Source of the DNA: Streptomyces sp. NBC_01478
GTDB taxonomy: Bacteria > Actinomycetota > Actinomycetes > Streptomycetales > Streptomycetaceae
Assembly: GCF_036227225.1 (NCBI RefSeq)
Contig: NZ_CP109444.1
Span: 7,111,501 to 7,175,500, forward strand
DNA length: 64,000 bases
Direction of reading: 5' to 3'
In this document: positions 36,349 to 45,905 of the stretch, one piece after another
Layout: the number at the start of each line of letters is the position of its first letter
Numbering within the stretch: the stretch's first letter is position 1
The notes under the pieces: model-generated
Seen by the model: only the letters and a program-made list of their open reading frames with translations
Database searches by the model: none
Told to the model about the DNA's origin: nothing
Position numbers and translations under genes: made by a program

Positions 36349-37563
36349 GTGGCCATCGTCGTCATCGCTTTCGTCGCCCTGGTCGCCCTCGCCGTCCTCG
36401 GCGGGGCGCACTGGTACGTCTGGCGCCGCCTCGTCCGCGACACCACGCGCGCGTGGGGCCCGGCCCGCGTCACCGGCACGGTCGTGCTCGCGGCCGCTCC
36501 GCTGCTGATGGTCGCGGCCCTGGCCACCGAGCGCGGCGGCGCGCCCTTCTGGCTCCAGCGCGTCCTGGGCTGGCCGGGCTTCCTGTGGATGGCCCTGCTG
36601 ATCTACCTGCTGCTGGCCGTCCTCGCGGGTGAGGTCCTACGGCCGCTGCTGCGCCGGTTCCTGGAACGGCGCGGGCAGGCCGGGACGGTCGTAGAAGAGA
36701 CGCCGTCCCGGGCTTCGGAAGAACCGCAGACCCTCGCCCCCTCCCGTCGGCTCTTCGTCTCCAAGGTCGTCGGGGGCGCGGCTGCCGCTGCCGCCGTGGG
36801 GACCGTCGGATACGGCACCTACGGCGTGCTGCGCGGGCCGAGCGTCAAGCGGGTCACCGTGCCGTTGGCCAAGCTGCCGCGGTCCGCGCACGGGTTCAGG
36901 ATCGCGGTCGTCAGTGACATCCACCTGGGGCCCGTCCTGGGGCGGGGATTCGCGCAGAAGGTCGTCGACACGATCAACTCGACGCAGCCCGACCTCATCG
37001 CGGTCGTGGGCGACCTGGTGGACGGGAGCGTCAAGAATCTGGGGCCCGCAGCGGCTCCCTTGGCCCAACTGCGGGCGCGGCACGGGTCGTTCTTCGTCAC
37101 CGGGAACCACGAGTACTTCTCCGGCGCCGAACAGTGGCTGGAAGAGGTCCGCAGGCTCGGGATCCACCCCCTGGAGAACGCCCGTACCGAACTCCCCGGG
37201 TTCGACCTCGCCGGGGTCAACGACCTCCAGGGCGAGAGCGAGGGACAGGGGCCCGACTTCGGGAAGGCGCTCGGCGATCGTGACACCACGCGCGCGTGCG
37301 TGCTTCTCGCGCATCAGCCCGTGCAGATCCACGAGGCCGTGCAGCACGCCGTCGACCTCCAGCTCTCCGGCCACACCCACGGCGGCCAGTTGTGGCCCGG
37401 CAACTTCATCGCGGCGGCGGCCAATCCGACGGTCGCCGGCCTGGAGCGCTACGGCGACACCGAGCTGTACGTCAGCAGGGGCGCGGGCGCGTGGGGACCG
37501 CCGACGCGGGTGGGGGCGCCGTCGGACATCACGGTCGTCGAACTCGCCTCGAAACAGGCCTAG
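36349..37563 (+). CDS. Membrane-bound metallophosphoesterase
   Basis: A 404-residue protein. Three to four N-terminal hydrophobic helices cover residues 1-100, followed after a linker by another hydrophobic stretch (GGAAAAAAVGTVGYGTYGV, near 142-162). The catalytic domain (about 180-404) has the metallophosphoesterase motifs SDIHLG, VVGDLVDG, GNHEYF and SGHTHGGQ. The residues for two metal ions are all there. It resembles the YkuE/YaeI group. The substrate is unknown, possibly a lipid-linked phosphate. GTG 36349 has AGAGAAG upstream. Confidence 0.88.
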   Translation: MAIVVIAFVALVALAVLGGAHWYVWRRLVRDTTRAWGPARVTGTVVLAAAPLLMVAALATERGGAPFWLQRVLGWPGFLWMALLIYLLLAVLAGEVLRPLLRRFLERRGQAGTVVEETPSRASEEPQTLAPSRRLFVSKVVGGAAAAAAVGTVGYGTYGVLRGPSVKRVTVPLAKLPRSAHGFRIAVVSDIHLGPVLGRGFAQKVVDTINSTQPDLIAVVGDLVDGSVKNLGPAAAPLAQLRARHGSFFVTGNHEYFSGAEQWLEEVRRLGIHPLENARTELPGFDLAGVNDLQGESEGQGPDFGKALGDRDTTRACVLLAHQPVQIHEAVQHAVDLQLSGHTHGGQLWPGNFIAAAANPTVAGLERYGDTELYVSRGAGAWGPPTRVGAPSDITVVELASKQA

Positions 37564-37611
37564 TTGCCGGTGTCGGGCAAGCCTGCGCATTGGCTGAGAG
37601 TCGCCTGTGAA

Positions 37612-37634
37612 ACCGGCGATTAACACCCGCCGGT
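37612..37634 (+). terminator. Weak hairpin after the phosphoesterase gene
   Basis: ACCGGCG (37612-37618) pairs with CGCCGGT (37628-37634) around a 9-nt loop, followed by a T/C-rich stretch. It lies about 50 bp after the stop codon. Confidence 0.35.
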
Positions 37635-37758
37635 AAGTTCTTTCTCATCTCGGCAGAATCCTCTTCCCCCGCATGAAACTCCTGTGGTTAGGTGATCCGC
37701 GCCACTAGGGGAGTGGCATATGCGAGGGACCCGGGAGGGTCCTTGGGAGGGCACACCG

Positions 37759-39315
37759 ATGCGGTCGGTTCGCATACGGATTCTCGCGACGCTGCTGGTT
37801 CTGGCGGCCGTGGGAGTCGGGGGCTGGCAGTTGCTGCCCTCGGACGGGAGCAAGAACAAGACGATCACGGTCGGGACGACGGACGCTGTCACGTCCCTCG
37901 ACCCGGCAGCCGCCTACGACGCCGGTTCCTGGGCGTTGTACAGCAACGTCTTCCAGTCACTGATGACCTTCGACTCGGGCGGTACGACACCCGTGCCGGA
38001 CGCGGCCAAGAGCTGCGCGTTCGTGGGCGGCGGGCTGCGGACGTACCGCTGTGTGGTGCGCGAGGGGCTCACCTTCCCGAGCGGGCGCTCGATGACCGCC
38101 GAGGACGTCAAGTACTCCTTCGACCGGGTCAAGAAGATCAACTCCGATGTGGGTCCGGTGGCGCTGCTCTCCACGCTCGGCTCGGTCGACGCCTCCGGGA
38201 TGACCGTCACCTTCCATCTGTCGTCGCCGGACGCCACGTTCCCGTTCAAGGTGGCCACCGGCGCCGGTGCGATCGTCGACAGCACCAAGTACCCGAAGGA
38301 CGCCCCGCGCAACGGCTTCCGGGTCGACGGCACCGGGCCGTACAACCTGTCGACGTATACGAAGGACAAGAAGGCGGTCCTTTCGCCGAACGGCCACTAC
38401 AAGGGTGCGGTCAAGAACACCGGGAGCCCGATCGAGCTGCGCTACTACGCCGACTCGGACGCGCTCCAGAAGGCGTACCAGGCGAAGCAGGTCGAGGTCG
38501 CCACCCGCCAGTTGCCGCCGAAGATGCTCTCCGGGCTCTCGGCGAGCGACCCGGACCAGCGGGTGTCGGAGGCGGACAGCTCCGAGACCCGCAACCTGTA
38601 CCTCAACACCCGTAAGGGCATGCCCCTGCACGACGTCCTGGTGCGGCGGGCGATGGCCTGGCTGATCAACCGCGAACAACTGGCCGCCACGGTGTACGAC
38701 GACACGGTCGACCCGCTGTACTCGCTGATCCCCGCCGGTCTCGTCGGCCACACGACGTCCTTCTTCGACGACTACCCCTCGCAGAGCACCAAGAAGGCGA
38801 AGGCCCTCCTCGAAGAGGCCGGTGTCTCCCTCCCGGTCACCTTCACCTACGGCTACGGCATCGGGCACGGTGCCGGCGCCGAGGAGGCCGCCGAGCTGAA
38901 GAAGCAGTTGGAGGCGGGCGGGCTCTTCAAGGTGAACGTCAAGGGCTTCGAGTGGACCGACTTCCAGAAGCGCTGGGCGACCGGCAAGCTGGACGCGTAC
39001 GCCGTCGGCTGGGTCGCCGACTACCCCGACCCGGACACCTTCGGCTCCCCGCTCGTCGGCACCGGCTCCACCATGAACACCGGCTACAGCAACAAGCTCG
39101 TGGACCAACTGATCCTCAGCAGCCAGCAGTACGCCGACCGCAGCCGCGTCGACGGCGACTTCCGCGACCTCCAGTCGGACGTGGCCGCGGACGTACCGCT
39201 GATCCCGCTGTGGCAGCGCAAGGAGTACGTCGTGAGCAGCGAGGACGTCGGCGGTATCTCCTACCTCACGGACGGCACCGGCGTGTTCCGGCTGTGGGCG
39301 CTGGACTGGATCTGA
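37759..39315 (+). CDS. ABC transporter substrate-binding protein, peptide/nickel (SBP family 5)
   Basis: A 518-residue extracytoplasmic binding protein. The N-terminus is a hydrophobic anchor (ILATLLVLAAVGVGGWQLL) without a lipobox Cys, so it may be membrane-tethered or secreted. Family-5 features include TSLDPAAAYD, MTAEDVKYSFDRVK, FRVDGTGPYNL and VGWVADYPDPDTF. No permease or ATPase gene lies nearby, so it is an orphan binding protein. ATG 37759 has GGGAGG at 37745-37750; ATG 37720 with its own GGGGAG is the alternative. Confidence 0.88.
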   Translation: MRSVRIRILATLLVLAAVGVGGWQLLPSDGSKNKTITVGTTDAVTSLDPAAAYDAGSWALYSNVFQSLMTFDSGGTTPVPDAAKSCAFVGGGLRTYRCVVREGLTFPSGRSMTAEDVKYSFDRVKKINSDVGPVALLSTLGSVDASGMTVTFHLSSPDATFPFKVATGAGAIVDSTKYPKDAPRNGFRVDGTGPYNLSTYTKDKKAVLSPNGHYKGAVKNTGSPIELRYYADSDALQKAYQAKQVEVATRQLPPKMLSGLSASDPDQRVSEADSSETRNLYLNTRKGMPLHDVLVRRAMAWLINREQLAATVYDDTVDPLYSLIPAGLVGHTTSFFDDYPSQSTKKAKALLEEAGVSLPVTFTYGYGIGHGAGAEEAAELKKQLEAGGLFKVNVKGFEWTDFQKRWATGKLDAYAVGWVADYPDPDTFGSPLVGTGSTMNTGYSNKLVDQLILSSQQYADRSRVDGDFRDLQSDVAADVPLIPLWQRKEYVVSSEDVGGISYLTDGTGVFRLWALDWI

Positions 39316-39420
39316 CTCCTCCGGGCGTTGACCTTTGTTCGATCTTTTGTCCGAGTGATGCCGGGTGGCCGTCGCACACAGCACCATGTGACGCAGGTGT
39401 GTGTGGGGTGAGGAGCCGAC

Positions 39421-39825
39421 GTGGTCAGACGCAACTCGTTCCGGCTGCCCCGGCACCCGGCTTCGGTGGGTCTAGCCCGGCGCCGGGTCCGGGACCATCT
39501 GGCCGACTGGGGGCACCGGAGCGACGATCCGGCGCTCCAGGACGCGGTGCTGCTCGTGTCCGAGCTGGCGACCAACGTCGTACGCCACGGGCCGCTCCTG
39601 GAGCGGGAGTTCGAGGTGGCGGTGACGGCCCTCGCGGACGGCTCCTGCCTCATAGAGGTGTCGGACGAGGGCCGGGCCGAGCCCCGGCTGCGGGTCGTGC
39701 GGGACCTGGAGGAGGCCGGCCGCGGACTCCACCTCGTGGAGGGCATCGCGGCCGCCTGGGGCGTCTGGAGCCGCGGCCCGCACGGCAAGACGGTGTGGGC
39801 CCTCGTCCAGGCCGACACCGACTGA
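39421..39825 (+). CDS. Anti-sigma-type GHKL ATP-binding protein
   Basis: A 134-residue protein with the HATPase_c fold of SpoIIAB/RsbW-like serine kinases. It has the N-box VSELATNVVRHG and the G1 box EVSDEGRAEP. GRGLHLVEGIAAAWGVW is the G2-like region, and GKTVWALV ends the fold. Streptomyces have dozens of these; most regulate alternative sigma factors through anti-anti-sigma partners. No partner lies beside it. GTG start at 39421. Confidence 0.87.
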   Translation: MVRRNSFRLPRHPASVGLARRRVRDHLADWGHRSDDPALQDAVLLVSELATNVVRHGPLLEREFEVAVTALADGSCLIEVSDEGRAEPRLRVVRDLEEAGRGLHLVEGIAAAWGVWSRGPHGKTVWALVQADTD

Positions 39826-39848
39826 CACCCCGTGAAACCCCGGGTGCC

Positions 39849-41306
39849 CTACGACGGCACGGGCGTCCGCGTCGGCAGGGTCACCGTCACCGCGAGCCCC
39901 TCGCCCGGCGCCGTCCGCACGGCCACCTCGCCGCCGTGCGCCTGGACGACGCCCTGCACGATCGCCAGCCCCAGACCGCTGCCCGCGCCGCCGCCCGCCC
40001 GGAAGAAGCGGTCGAAGATACGCGCCGCGTCGTCCTCGCCGAGCCCCGGGCCCTGGTCCGCGACACACAGCCGTACGACCCCGTCCTCGCGCTCCACGCC
40101 GAGCCGTACGGGCACGTCGGCGGGGGTGTGCGTGCGGACGTTGGTCACCAGGTTGCCGACTATCTGGCGCAGCCCCGACTCGTCGGCGCGCACCAGGAGG
40201 GAGCCGTCGGCGCCGACCGTGACGGGCCGCTCCGGCTGCTGCACCCGCAGGTCCTCGGCCGCGTCCCGCACCAGGCGGCTCAGATCGACGTTGCGGAAGC
40301 GCAGCTCGGGCCGCTGGTCCAGGCGGGCCAGCATGAGGAGTTCGTCGACGAGGTGGCCCATACGGTCCGCCTCCGCGTTCATCCGGTCCCAGGCCCGCTT
40401 GCGCTCGCCGGGCTCGGTCAGCATGCCCTTGTCGTACAACTGGAGGTAGCCGCGTATCGCCGACAGCGGGGTGCGCAGCTCGTGCGAGGCGTCGGCCACG
40501 AAGCGGCGCAGTTGGGCCGCCGTACGCTCGCGCGTGCGGTACGCCGACTCCACCTGGTGGAGCATGGAGTTGAGGGCGAGGCGCAGTTGCTCGACCTCCT
40601 GCGTCGGGTGGTGGCTGGAGGGCACGCGCCGGGTCAGATCGCCCTCGGCGATCGCCGTCGAGGTCTCGACCATGTCCTCCAGGGGCCGCAGTCGGCGCCG
40701 CACGCTGACCATGGTGAGCGTGGCGAGCAGCACGAGCAGCAGGCTGCCGAAGGCGAGGTCCAGCTTGAGGGCCTTGGCCATGCCGTGGTGCAGGCCGCCG
40801 GTGGAGGCGGCGATCAGGATGTACGTGCCGTCGGCGAGCCGGGTCCCGGTGGCGCGGTAGGAGTCGCCGAGCAGTGTGATGTCGCGCGGTGTGCTGTCCG
40901 CGGCCAGGGTGGCCGGGTCCTGGAAGGCGGCGGCGAGCGCCCGCTGGGTGGCGGTCGGCTCGAAGCCGGCGACGGTGAGCACCCGGCCCTGGGTGCTGAC
41001 CGCCGCGAACACGGTGTCCGGATTCGGCGAGTCGCCCATCTGCTTCGGGATCAGGTGGTCGCCGATGCCGGCCAGCGTGCTCAGCGTGTTGAGCTGCTCC
41101 ATGGTGAGCTGGGAACCGCCCAGTGAGTCACGGGACTTGGTCAGCTCGGTGTCGACCTGGGCGAGCAGATAGTGCCGCATGCCCATCAGGCTGACGGCGG
41201 TGGCCATGACGATGCCGAGGGCCAGCAGCGCGAGGTTCGCCAGGGTCAGCTTGGCGCGCAGGGAGTGGGCGCCGCGCTCGCAGTTCGGCAGGCGGAACTT
41301 CCTCAT
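39849..41306 (-). CDS. Sensor histidine kinase
   Basis: A 485-residue kinase. Two transmembrane helices (near residues 22-44 and 172-192) flank an outer sensor domain, followed by a HAMP linker (RRRLRPLEDMVETSTAIAEG). The H-box is ASHELRTPLSAIRGY, and GNLVTNVRTHTP, DQGPGLGEDD and GSGLGLAIV form the ATP site. ATG 41306 overlaps the regulator stop by 4 nt (ATGA). It works with the response regulator encoded just upstream; the pair faces the MMPL transporter gene, which may be a target. Confidence 0.93.
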   Translation of the reverse strand: MRKFRLPNCERGAHSLRAKLTLANLALLALGIVMATAVSLMGMRHYLLAQVDTELTKSRDSLGGSQLTMEQLNTLSTLAGIGDHLIPKQMGDSPNPDTVFAAVSTQGRVLTVAGFEPTATQRALAAAFQDPATLAADSTPRDITLLGDSYRATGTRLADGTYILIAASTGGLHHGMAKALKLDLAFGSLLLVLLATLTMVSVRRRLRPLEDMVETSTAIAEGDLTRRVPSSHHPTQEVEQLRLALNSMLHQVESAYRTRERTAAQLRRFVADASHELRTPLSAIRGYLQLYDKGMLTEPGERKRAWDRMNAEADRMGHLVDELLMLARLDQRPELRFRNVDLSRLVRDAAEDLRVQQPERPVTVGADGSLLVRADESGLRQIVGNLVTNVRTHTPADVPVRLGVEREDGVVRLCVADQGPGLGEDDAARIFDRFFRAGGGAGSGLGLAIVQGVVQAHGGEVAVRTAPGEGLAVTVTLPTRTPVPS

Positions 41307-41989
41307 GCGAGCCCGTATCCGACGCCCCGCCGGGTGGTGATCACCGGCGGTCCCAGGGTCTCCAGCTTGCGCCGCAGATAGCTGATGTAGGTCTCGACGA
41401 CGGTCGACTCCTGCGGGGTGTGCTCGTACTGCCAGACATGGCGCAGCAGTTGCTCCTTGGGCACGACCCGGCCGCCGTTGCGCACCAGGAAGCGCAGCAG
41501 GGCGTACTCGGTGGGGGTCAGCTCGACCGAGCGGCCCGCGCGGTGCACCGAGTACGTCGTCTCGTCCAGCTCCAGGTCGCCGTAGCGCAGGGGCGGGCGC
41601 TGCGGGAGGACGTCGGCGGGACGGGTGCGGCGCAGGACGGCGGTGATGCGGGCGACGACCACGTCGATGTCGAACGGCTTGGTGATGTAGTCGTCGCCGA
41701 AGCCGAGGGCGCCGACGATCTCGGCCGGCGCGTCCCGCGCGGTGAGGAAGACGATCGCCAGCTCGGGCCTGCGGGCGCGCAGTTCGTGCCCGAGCGCGCG
41801 GCCGTCGCCGTCCGGGAGCATCACGTCGAGCAGCGCGCAGTCGGGACGCGTGCGCTCGGCCAGCGCGAGCGCCTCGCGCACGGTGCCCGCGGTCATCACC
41901 TCGAAGCGGTGGTAGCGCAGCGCGATGGCGAGGACGTCGGCGATGCTCGGTTCGTCCTCGACCACCAGCACGGTTCCTGGAGCCGTCAT
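41303..41989 (-). CDS. OmpR-family response regulator
   Basis: A 228-residue regulator. The receiver domain has VVEDEPSIADVL, the phospho-acceptor Asp in CALLDVMLPDGDG and the conserved Lys in YITKPFD. The C-terminal winged helix (ELTPTEYALLRFLVRN, ESTVVETYISYLRRKLE) is complete. ATG 41989 gives the usual length; ATG 42055 would add 22 residues rich in Asp and Gly. It is the first gene of the two-component operon and diverges from the MMPL gene. Confidence 0.92.
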   Translation of the reverse strand: MTAPGTVLVVEDEPSIADVLAIALRYHRFEVMTAGTVREALALAERTRPDCALLDVMLPDGDGRALGHELRARRPELAIVFLTARDAPAEIVGALGFGDDYITKPFDIDVVVARITAVLRRTRPADVLPQRPPLRYGDLELDETTYSVHRAGRSVELTPTEYALLRFLVRNGGRVVPKEQLLRHVWQYEHTPQESTVVETYISYLRRKLETLGPPVITTRRGVGYGLA

Positions 41990-42130
41990 GCCCCCAGTAT
42001 CGGCGTCCGCACTGACATCGGGGCCGTCCGGTCTTTGGAGTTCCTTGAGAGTCATGGCCAGGACGTGTCCACGCGTGCGTGCCGCCGCCAATTCTGTAGC
42101 CCAGGACCTGGGGGACCAGCCGACCGACAG

Positions 42131-42146
42131 ACCGAGTCAACTCGGT
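42131..42146. promoter_or_regulatory. Palindrome upstream of the MMPL gene
   Basis: ACCGAGT-CA-ACTCGGT is a perfect 7+7-bp dyad 22 bp before the MMPL start and just ahead of its AAGGAG ribosome site (42153-42158). It is placed to control transcription of the transporter; a TetR-type dimer would fit such a site. The nearby two-component regulator is an alternative but would usually bind direct repeats. Confidence 0.5.
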
Positions 42147-42168
42147 TTCGAATAAGGAGCGTTGAAGC

Positions 42169-44580
42169 GTGGCGGCATTGGCACGGTGGTGCTATCGGCA
42201 CCGGTTGGTGGTCCTGTTGCTGTGGGTGGGGGCACTGTTCGGCCTGGGCTTCTCGGCGACGACGGCGGGCACGGACTACGCGAACGTCTTCTCCCTCCCG
42301 GACACGGACTCCAAGAGCGCGTACGACCTGATGCAGAAGGCCTTCCCGAACAGCTCGGGGGACACCGACACGGTGGTGTGGAAGGTCGACTCGGGCTCGG
42401 TGAAGGACCCGTCCGTCCAGTCCCGGATCCAGCCCGCGCTGGACAGGATCGCGGACATGAAGGGCGTCGGCGGAGTCACCGGCCCCTACTCGGGCGCCCG
42501 GGGCGCCGCCCAGATCAGCTCCGACGGGACGATCGCGTACGCGCAGGTCACCTTCGCCGAGCAGGCGAACGCCGTCCCCAAGGAGCTCGTCCAGAAGGTC
42601 GTCGACACCGCGCAGGACGCCAAGCGTGACGGCCTCCACGTCGAGTTGGGCGGCCAGGCCGTCCAGCGGGTCGAGGAACCGCCGGGCGGCATAGCCGAGG
42701 GCGTCGGCATCCTCGCGGCGGCGATCGTCCTCTTCCTGGCCTTCGGCTCGTTCTACGCCGCCCTGCTCCCGATCGGCATCGCGGTCTTCGGCGTCGGCAC
42801 GGGCCTGTTCTCCACCCAGCTCCTCAGCCACACCACCGACATCCCCGACCTGGCGCCCCTGCTGGCCACCCTGATCGGCCTCGGCGTCGGCATCGACTAC
42901 GCCCTGTTCATCGTCACCCGGCACCGACGCGGCCTCCAACGCGGCCTCGATCCCGAGGAGTCGGCAGTCATCGCCCTCAACACCTCGGGCCGGGCCGTGC
43001 TGTTCGCGGGCGGCACGGTGTGCATCGCGCTCGCCGGCATGCTGGTGACGAACCTGCGCTTCCTGGACGGCGTGGTCGTCGGCACCTCGCTCACGGTCGT
43101 CCTGAGCGTCCTGGCGGCCACGACCCTGCTGCCGGCCCTGCTCGGCTTCCTGGGCCCGCGTGTGCTCAGCCGCAAGCAGCGCCGCAAGCTCGCCGCGACC
43201 GGACCCGAGCCGGAGCGCACCGACAACCTCGCGGTCCGCTGGTCGGCCGCCGTGCAGAAGCGGCCGCGCCGGATCGCCGCCTTCGCCCTCGTCGTCATGG
43301 CCGTCCTCGCCTTCCCCGTGCTGTCGCTGCGCCTCGGCGCCACCGACCAGGGCAACGACAACACCTCGACGACCACCAGGCAGGCGTACGACCTCCTTGC
43401 CGACGGTTTCGGCCCCGGCTTCAACGGCCCCCTCCAGGTGGTCACTTCGAGCGGTGACACGGCCACCCTGGTCGAGGACATCCGGGCGACCAAGGACGTG
43501 GCCCGGGTCGCCGCGCTGCCGCCCACGGACGGTGTGACGGTGATCCAGGTCGTCCCGAAGACCTCACCGCAGTCCGTGGAGACCGACGACCTGATCGACA
43601 CCCTGCGGGACAAGGTGATCCCCGGGGCCGGCGCGACCGGTCACGTCGGCGGGGTGACGGCGATCTCGAAGGACTTCGCGTCGGTGACGGGCGACCGTCT
43701 CCCGCTCTTCGTCGCGACGATCATCGGCCTGAGCTTCCTGCTGCTCCTGCTCGCGTTCCGTTCCCTGGTGGTGCCGTTGACGGCCGCCCTGATGAACCTC
43801 ATCGCGGCGGCGGCCTCCTTCGGTGTCCTGGTGGCGATCTTCCAGTGGGGCTGGGGCCTGGACATGCTGGGCCTCGGCAAGGAGGGCCCGATCAACGCCT
43901 TCCTGCCGGTCATCATGCTGTCCCTGCTGTTCGGCCTCTCCATGGACTACCAGGTGTTCCTGGTGAGCCGTATGCACGAGGAGTGGGTCCACACCAAGGA
44001 CAACGCCCGCGCGGTCCGCGTCGGCCTCGCGGAGACCAGCCGTGTCATCAACTCCGCCGCCCTGATCATGGTCTGCGTCTTCCTGGCCTTCGTCCTGAGC
44101 GGCAACACGGGCGCGGCGACGGCGGGCGTCGGCCTGGCCGCCGCGGTCGCCCTGGACGCCTTCATCCTGCGTACGGCCCTGGTGCCGGCCGCGATGCACC
44201 TCCTGGGCAACTCCAACTGGTGGCTGCCGGCCTGGCTCGACAAGAGCCTGCCGCACCTCGCCGTGGAACCCGCCGAGGAGTCCGTACAGGCCGCCGTGGA
44301 GGGCCCGGCGTCGGCCGTCCACGGTTTCGTCCGCACGGCCGAGGGCGAGCCCGTGGAGGGCGCGTCCGTCACGCTGCGGACGACCGGCGGACGCGAACTG
44401 GACCGCGTCGAGTCCCTGGCGGACGGCTCGTACATCGTCTCGGTGCCGGGCCCGGGGACCTACCTCCTGGCGACGACGGCGACGTCGTACGGCTCCACCG
44501 CCCGGCAGGTGAGTGTGACGGACGGCCCGCTGATCTACGACGTCGAGCTCGTGGAGGGCGAGGTGGACGCCGTCAACTGA
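42169..44580 (+). CDS. MMPL-family transporter with a C-terminal regulatory-like domain
   Basis: An 803-residue RND-type membrane protein. It has two sets of helices with the expected outer loops: LIGLGVGIDYALFIVTRHR in the first half and LFGLSMDYQVFLVSRMHEEW in the second carry the paired polar residues of the proton pathway. MMPL proteins export lipids, pigments or drugs. Unusually, residues about 720-800 form a carboxypeptidase-regulatory-like beta-sandwich (VHGFVRTAEGEPVEGASVTL, then LADGSYIVSVPGPGTYLL). GTG 42169 has AAGGAG upstream. It diverges from the two-component genes. Confidence 0.9.
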   Translation: MAALARWCYRHRLVVLLLWVGALFGLGFSATTAGTDYANVFSLPDTDSKSAYDLMQKAFPNSSGDTDTVVWKVDSGSVKDPSVQSRIQPALDRIADMKGVGGVTGPYSGARGAAQISSDGTIAYAQVTFAEQANAVPKELVQKVVDTAQDAKRDGLHVELGGQAVQRVEEPPGGIAEGVGILAAAIVLFLAFGSFYAALLPIGIAVFGVGTGLFSTQLLSHTTDIPDLAPLLATLIGLGVGIDYALFIVTRHRRGLQRGLDPEESAVIALNTSGRAVLFAGGTVCIALAGMLVTNLRFLDGVVVGTSLTVVLSVLAATTLLPALLGFLGPRVLSRKQRRKLAATGPEPERTDNLAVRWSAAVQKRPRRIAAFALVVMAVLAFPVLSLRLGATDQGNDNTSTTTRQAYDLLADGFGPGFNGPLQVVTSSGDTATLVEDIRATKDVARVAALPPTDGVTVIQVVPKTSPQSVETDDLIDTLRDKVIPGAGATGHVGGVTAISKDFASVTGDRLPLFVATIIGLSFLLLLLAFRSLVVPLTAALMNLIAAAASFGVLVAIFQWGWGLDMLGLGKEGPINAFLPVIMLSLLFGLSMDYQVFLVSRMHEEWVHTKDNARAVRVGLAETSRVINSAALIMVCVFLAFVLSGNTGAATAGVGLAAAVALDAFILRTALVPAAMHLLGNSNWWLPAWLDKSLPHLAVEPAEESVQAAVEGPASAVHGFVRTAEGEPVEGASVTLRTTGGRELDRVESLADGSYIVSVPGPGTYLLATTATSYGSTARQVSVTDGPLIYDVELVEGEVDAVN

Positions 44581-44589
44581 CCGGATCGC

Positions 44590-45375
44590 TCAGGGGCGTT
44601 CGTCGTCGGCGGGTCCGGCGGCGGGCGCCCCGCGCTTCTTCTTCGCCGGGTCGGGCAGCGCGTGCGTCATGCCCGGCAGGAAGTCCGTGAACAGCTCGTG
44701 CACCTCCAGGACGAGCGGCCGCAGCACCCGGAAGCGCGCGAGGGACACACCGCGCGCGGTGAGGCGGGCACCGCGCTCCGCGAGCCGGTAGCTCCGTTCG
44801 CGCCCCTCGGTCCGGTCGAACACCCAGTACAGGACGAGCCCCATCTGGGAGAGCCACATCAGCTCGGGCAGCACGTCCCGCAGTTCGGGCGCCACCTTGG
44901 TCTTCGCCCCCGAAAGCACTTCCCTGTGGACGTTGATGGCCTGCACGCGTGCGTGCTCGCTCTCCGCGGAGAACGGGCTGAGCGGGCTGTCCGGGTCGGC
45001 GGCGTTCTTGAAGAACTGCACCGCGAACTCGTGGTACGGCTTCGCGATGTCCAGCCACACCCGCAGCACGCCCGCGAGCCGCGCCTCCAGATCGGTCTCC
45101 CGGTCCAGCACCTCGCGGACCGCGAGCCGGTGCTCCTCGGCGATCCGGTCGTAGAAGCCCTGGATCAGGTGCTCCTTGCCGGCGAAGTAGTAGTACGCGT
45201 TGCCGACCGAGACGCCCGCCTCCTTGGCGATCGCCCGCATCGTCGTCTTGTCGTAGCCGTGCTCCTGGAACAGCCGCATGGCCGTCTCCAGGATCAGCGC
45301 GCGGGTCTGCTCGGACTTCGCGGACTTGGCGGGCGTACCGCCGTCCTCTTCGGGGCTGTCGTTCTTCGCGGGCAC
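44590..45375 (-). CDS. TetR-family regulator
   Basis: A 261-residue protein. The N-terminal HTH is clear (TRALILETAMRLFQEHGYDK, then EAGVSVGNAYYYFAGKEHL). The C-terminal ligand domain is a long helical bundle with a Lys/Arg-rich tail (PAKKKRGAPAAG). GTG 45375 is 11 bp after the DCC gene on the same strand; a TAGGCT box overlapping that stop codon (45384-45389) could give a leaderless transcript. It is likely the repressor of its own operon through the TTGAAC sites at 46324-46383. Confidence 0.88.
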   Translation of the reverse strand: MPAKNDSPEEDGGTPAKSAKSEQTRALILETAMRLFQEHGYDKTTMRAIAKEAGVSVGNAYYYFAGKEHLIQGFYDRIAEEHRLAVREVLDRETDLEARLAGVLRVWLDIAKPYHEFAVQFFKNAADPDSPLSPFSAESEHARVQAINVHREVLSGAKTKVAPELRDVLPELMWLSQMGLVLYWVFDRTEGRERSYRLAERGARLTARGVSLARFRVLRPLVLEVHELFTDFLPGMTHALPDPAKKKRGAPAAGPADDERP

Positions 45376-45386
45376 GGAAACAGAGC

Positions 45387-45905
45387 CTATCCAGTGGCGC
45401 AGGAGCCGCCGGCGCAGCCCGGCCCGGTGTACGACCACCCACTGCTCGGGTCGTACGTCCACCCGTCCGTCTGCCGGTAGACACCGCCACCCCACCGCCC
45501 GGGGCCCCACTGCGCCCCGCGCCACTTCGCGGCGGCGAGCACGGCGCCCTTGGCGATCCTGGCCCCGGCCGGGGTGCTCAACCGGTGCGCCAGCGGCCGG
45601 TGTTCGCGCAGGGCCCACAGGGTGACGATCCAGGCGGCGGCGCCCTGGTAGACCTGTCCGGAGTCGCCGACGACGGTGATCTCGTCGAGGGTCGCGCGGT
45701 GGTCGAGCCCGGGAAAGCGCTGCCGGGCCTCTTCGGAGGAGGCCGGTACCAGCTCCAGGGGCACCAACTGTGACTGCCGTACGAGCCAGTCGCGCAGGAA
45801 GGTGCACAGGGCGCAGTCGGCGTCGTAGAGGACGGTGAGCCCGCGGACCGGGACGCGCGGGGCGTCCCGGTCCTGGGGTGCCGTGGCCGGGGCCACCCCC
45901 GTCAC
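45387..45905 (-). CDS. DCC-family thiol-disulfide oxidoreductase-like protein (DUF393)
   Basis: A 172-residue protein. The DxxCxxC motif YDADCALC near residue 28 and the following FLRDWLV are the DCC signature. The C-terminus is unusual: a Gly/Trp/Tyr-rich segment (GQVYQGAAAWIVTLWAL, then GPGRWGGGVY and PGCAGGSCATG). GTG 45905 overlaps the upstream stop by 4 nt (GTGA). Probably redox-related, partner unknown. It is the middle gene of a three-gene operon ending in TetR. Confidence 0.85.
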   Translation of the reverse strand: MTGVAPATAPQDRDAPRVPVRGLTVLYDADCALCTFLRDWLVRQSQLVPLELVPASSEEARQRFPGLDHRATLDEITVVGDSGQVYQGAAAWIVTLWALREHRPLAHRLSTPAGARIAKGAVLAAAKWRGAQWGPGRWGGGVYRQTDGWTYDPSSGWSYTGPGCAGGSCATG

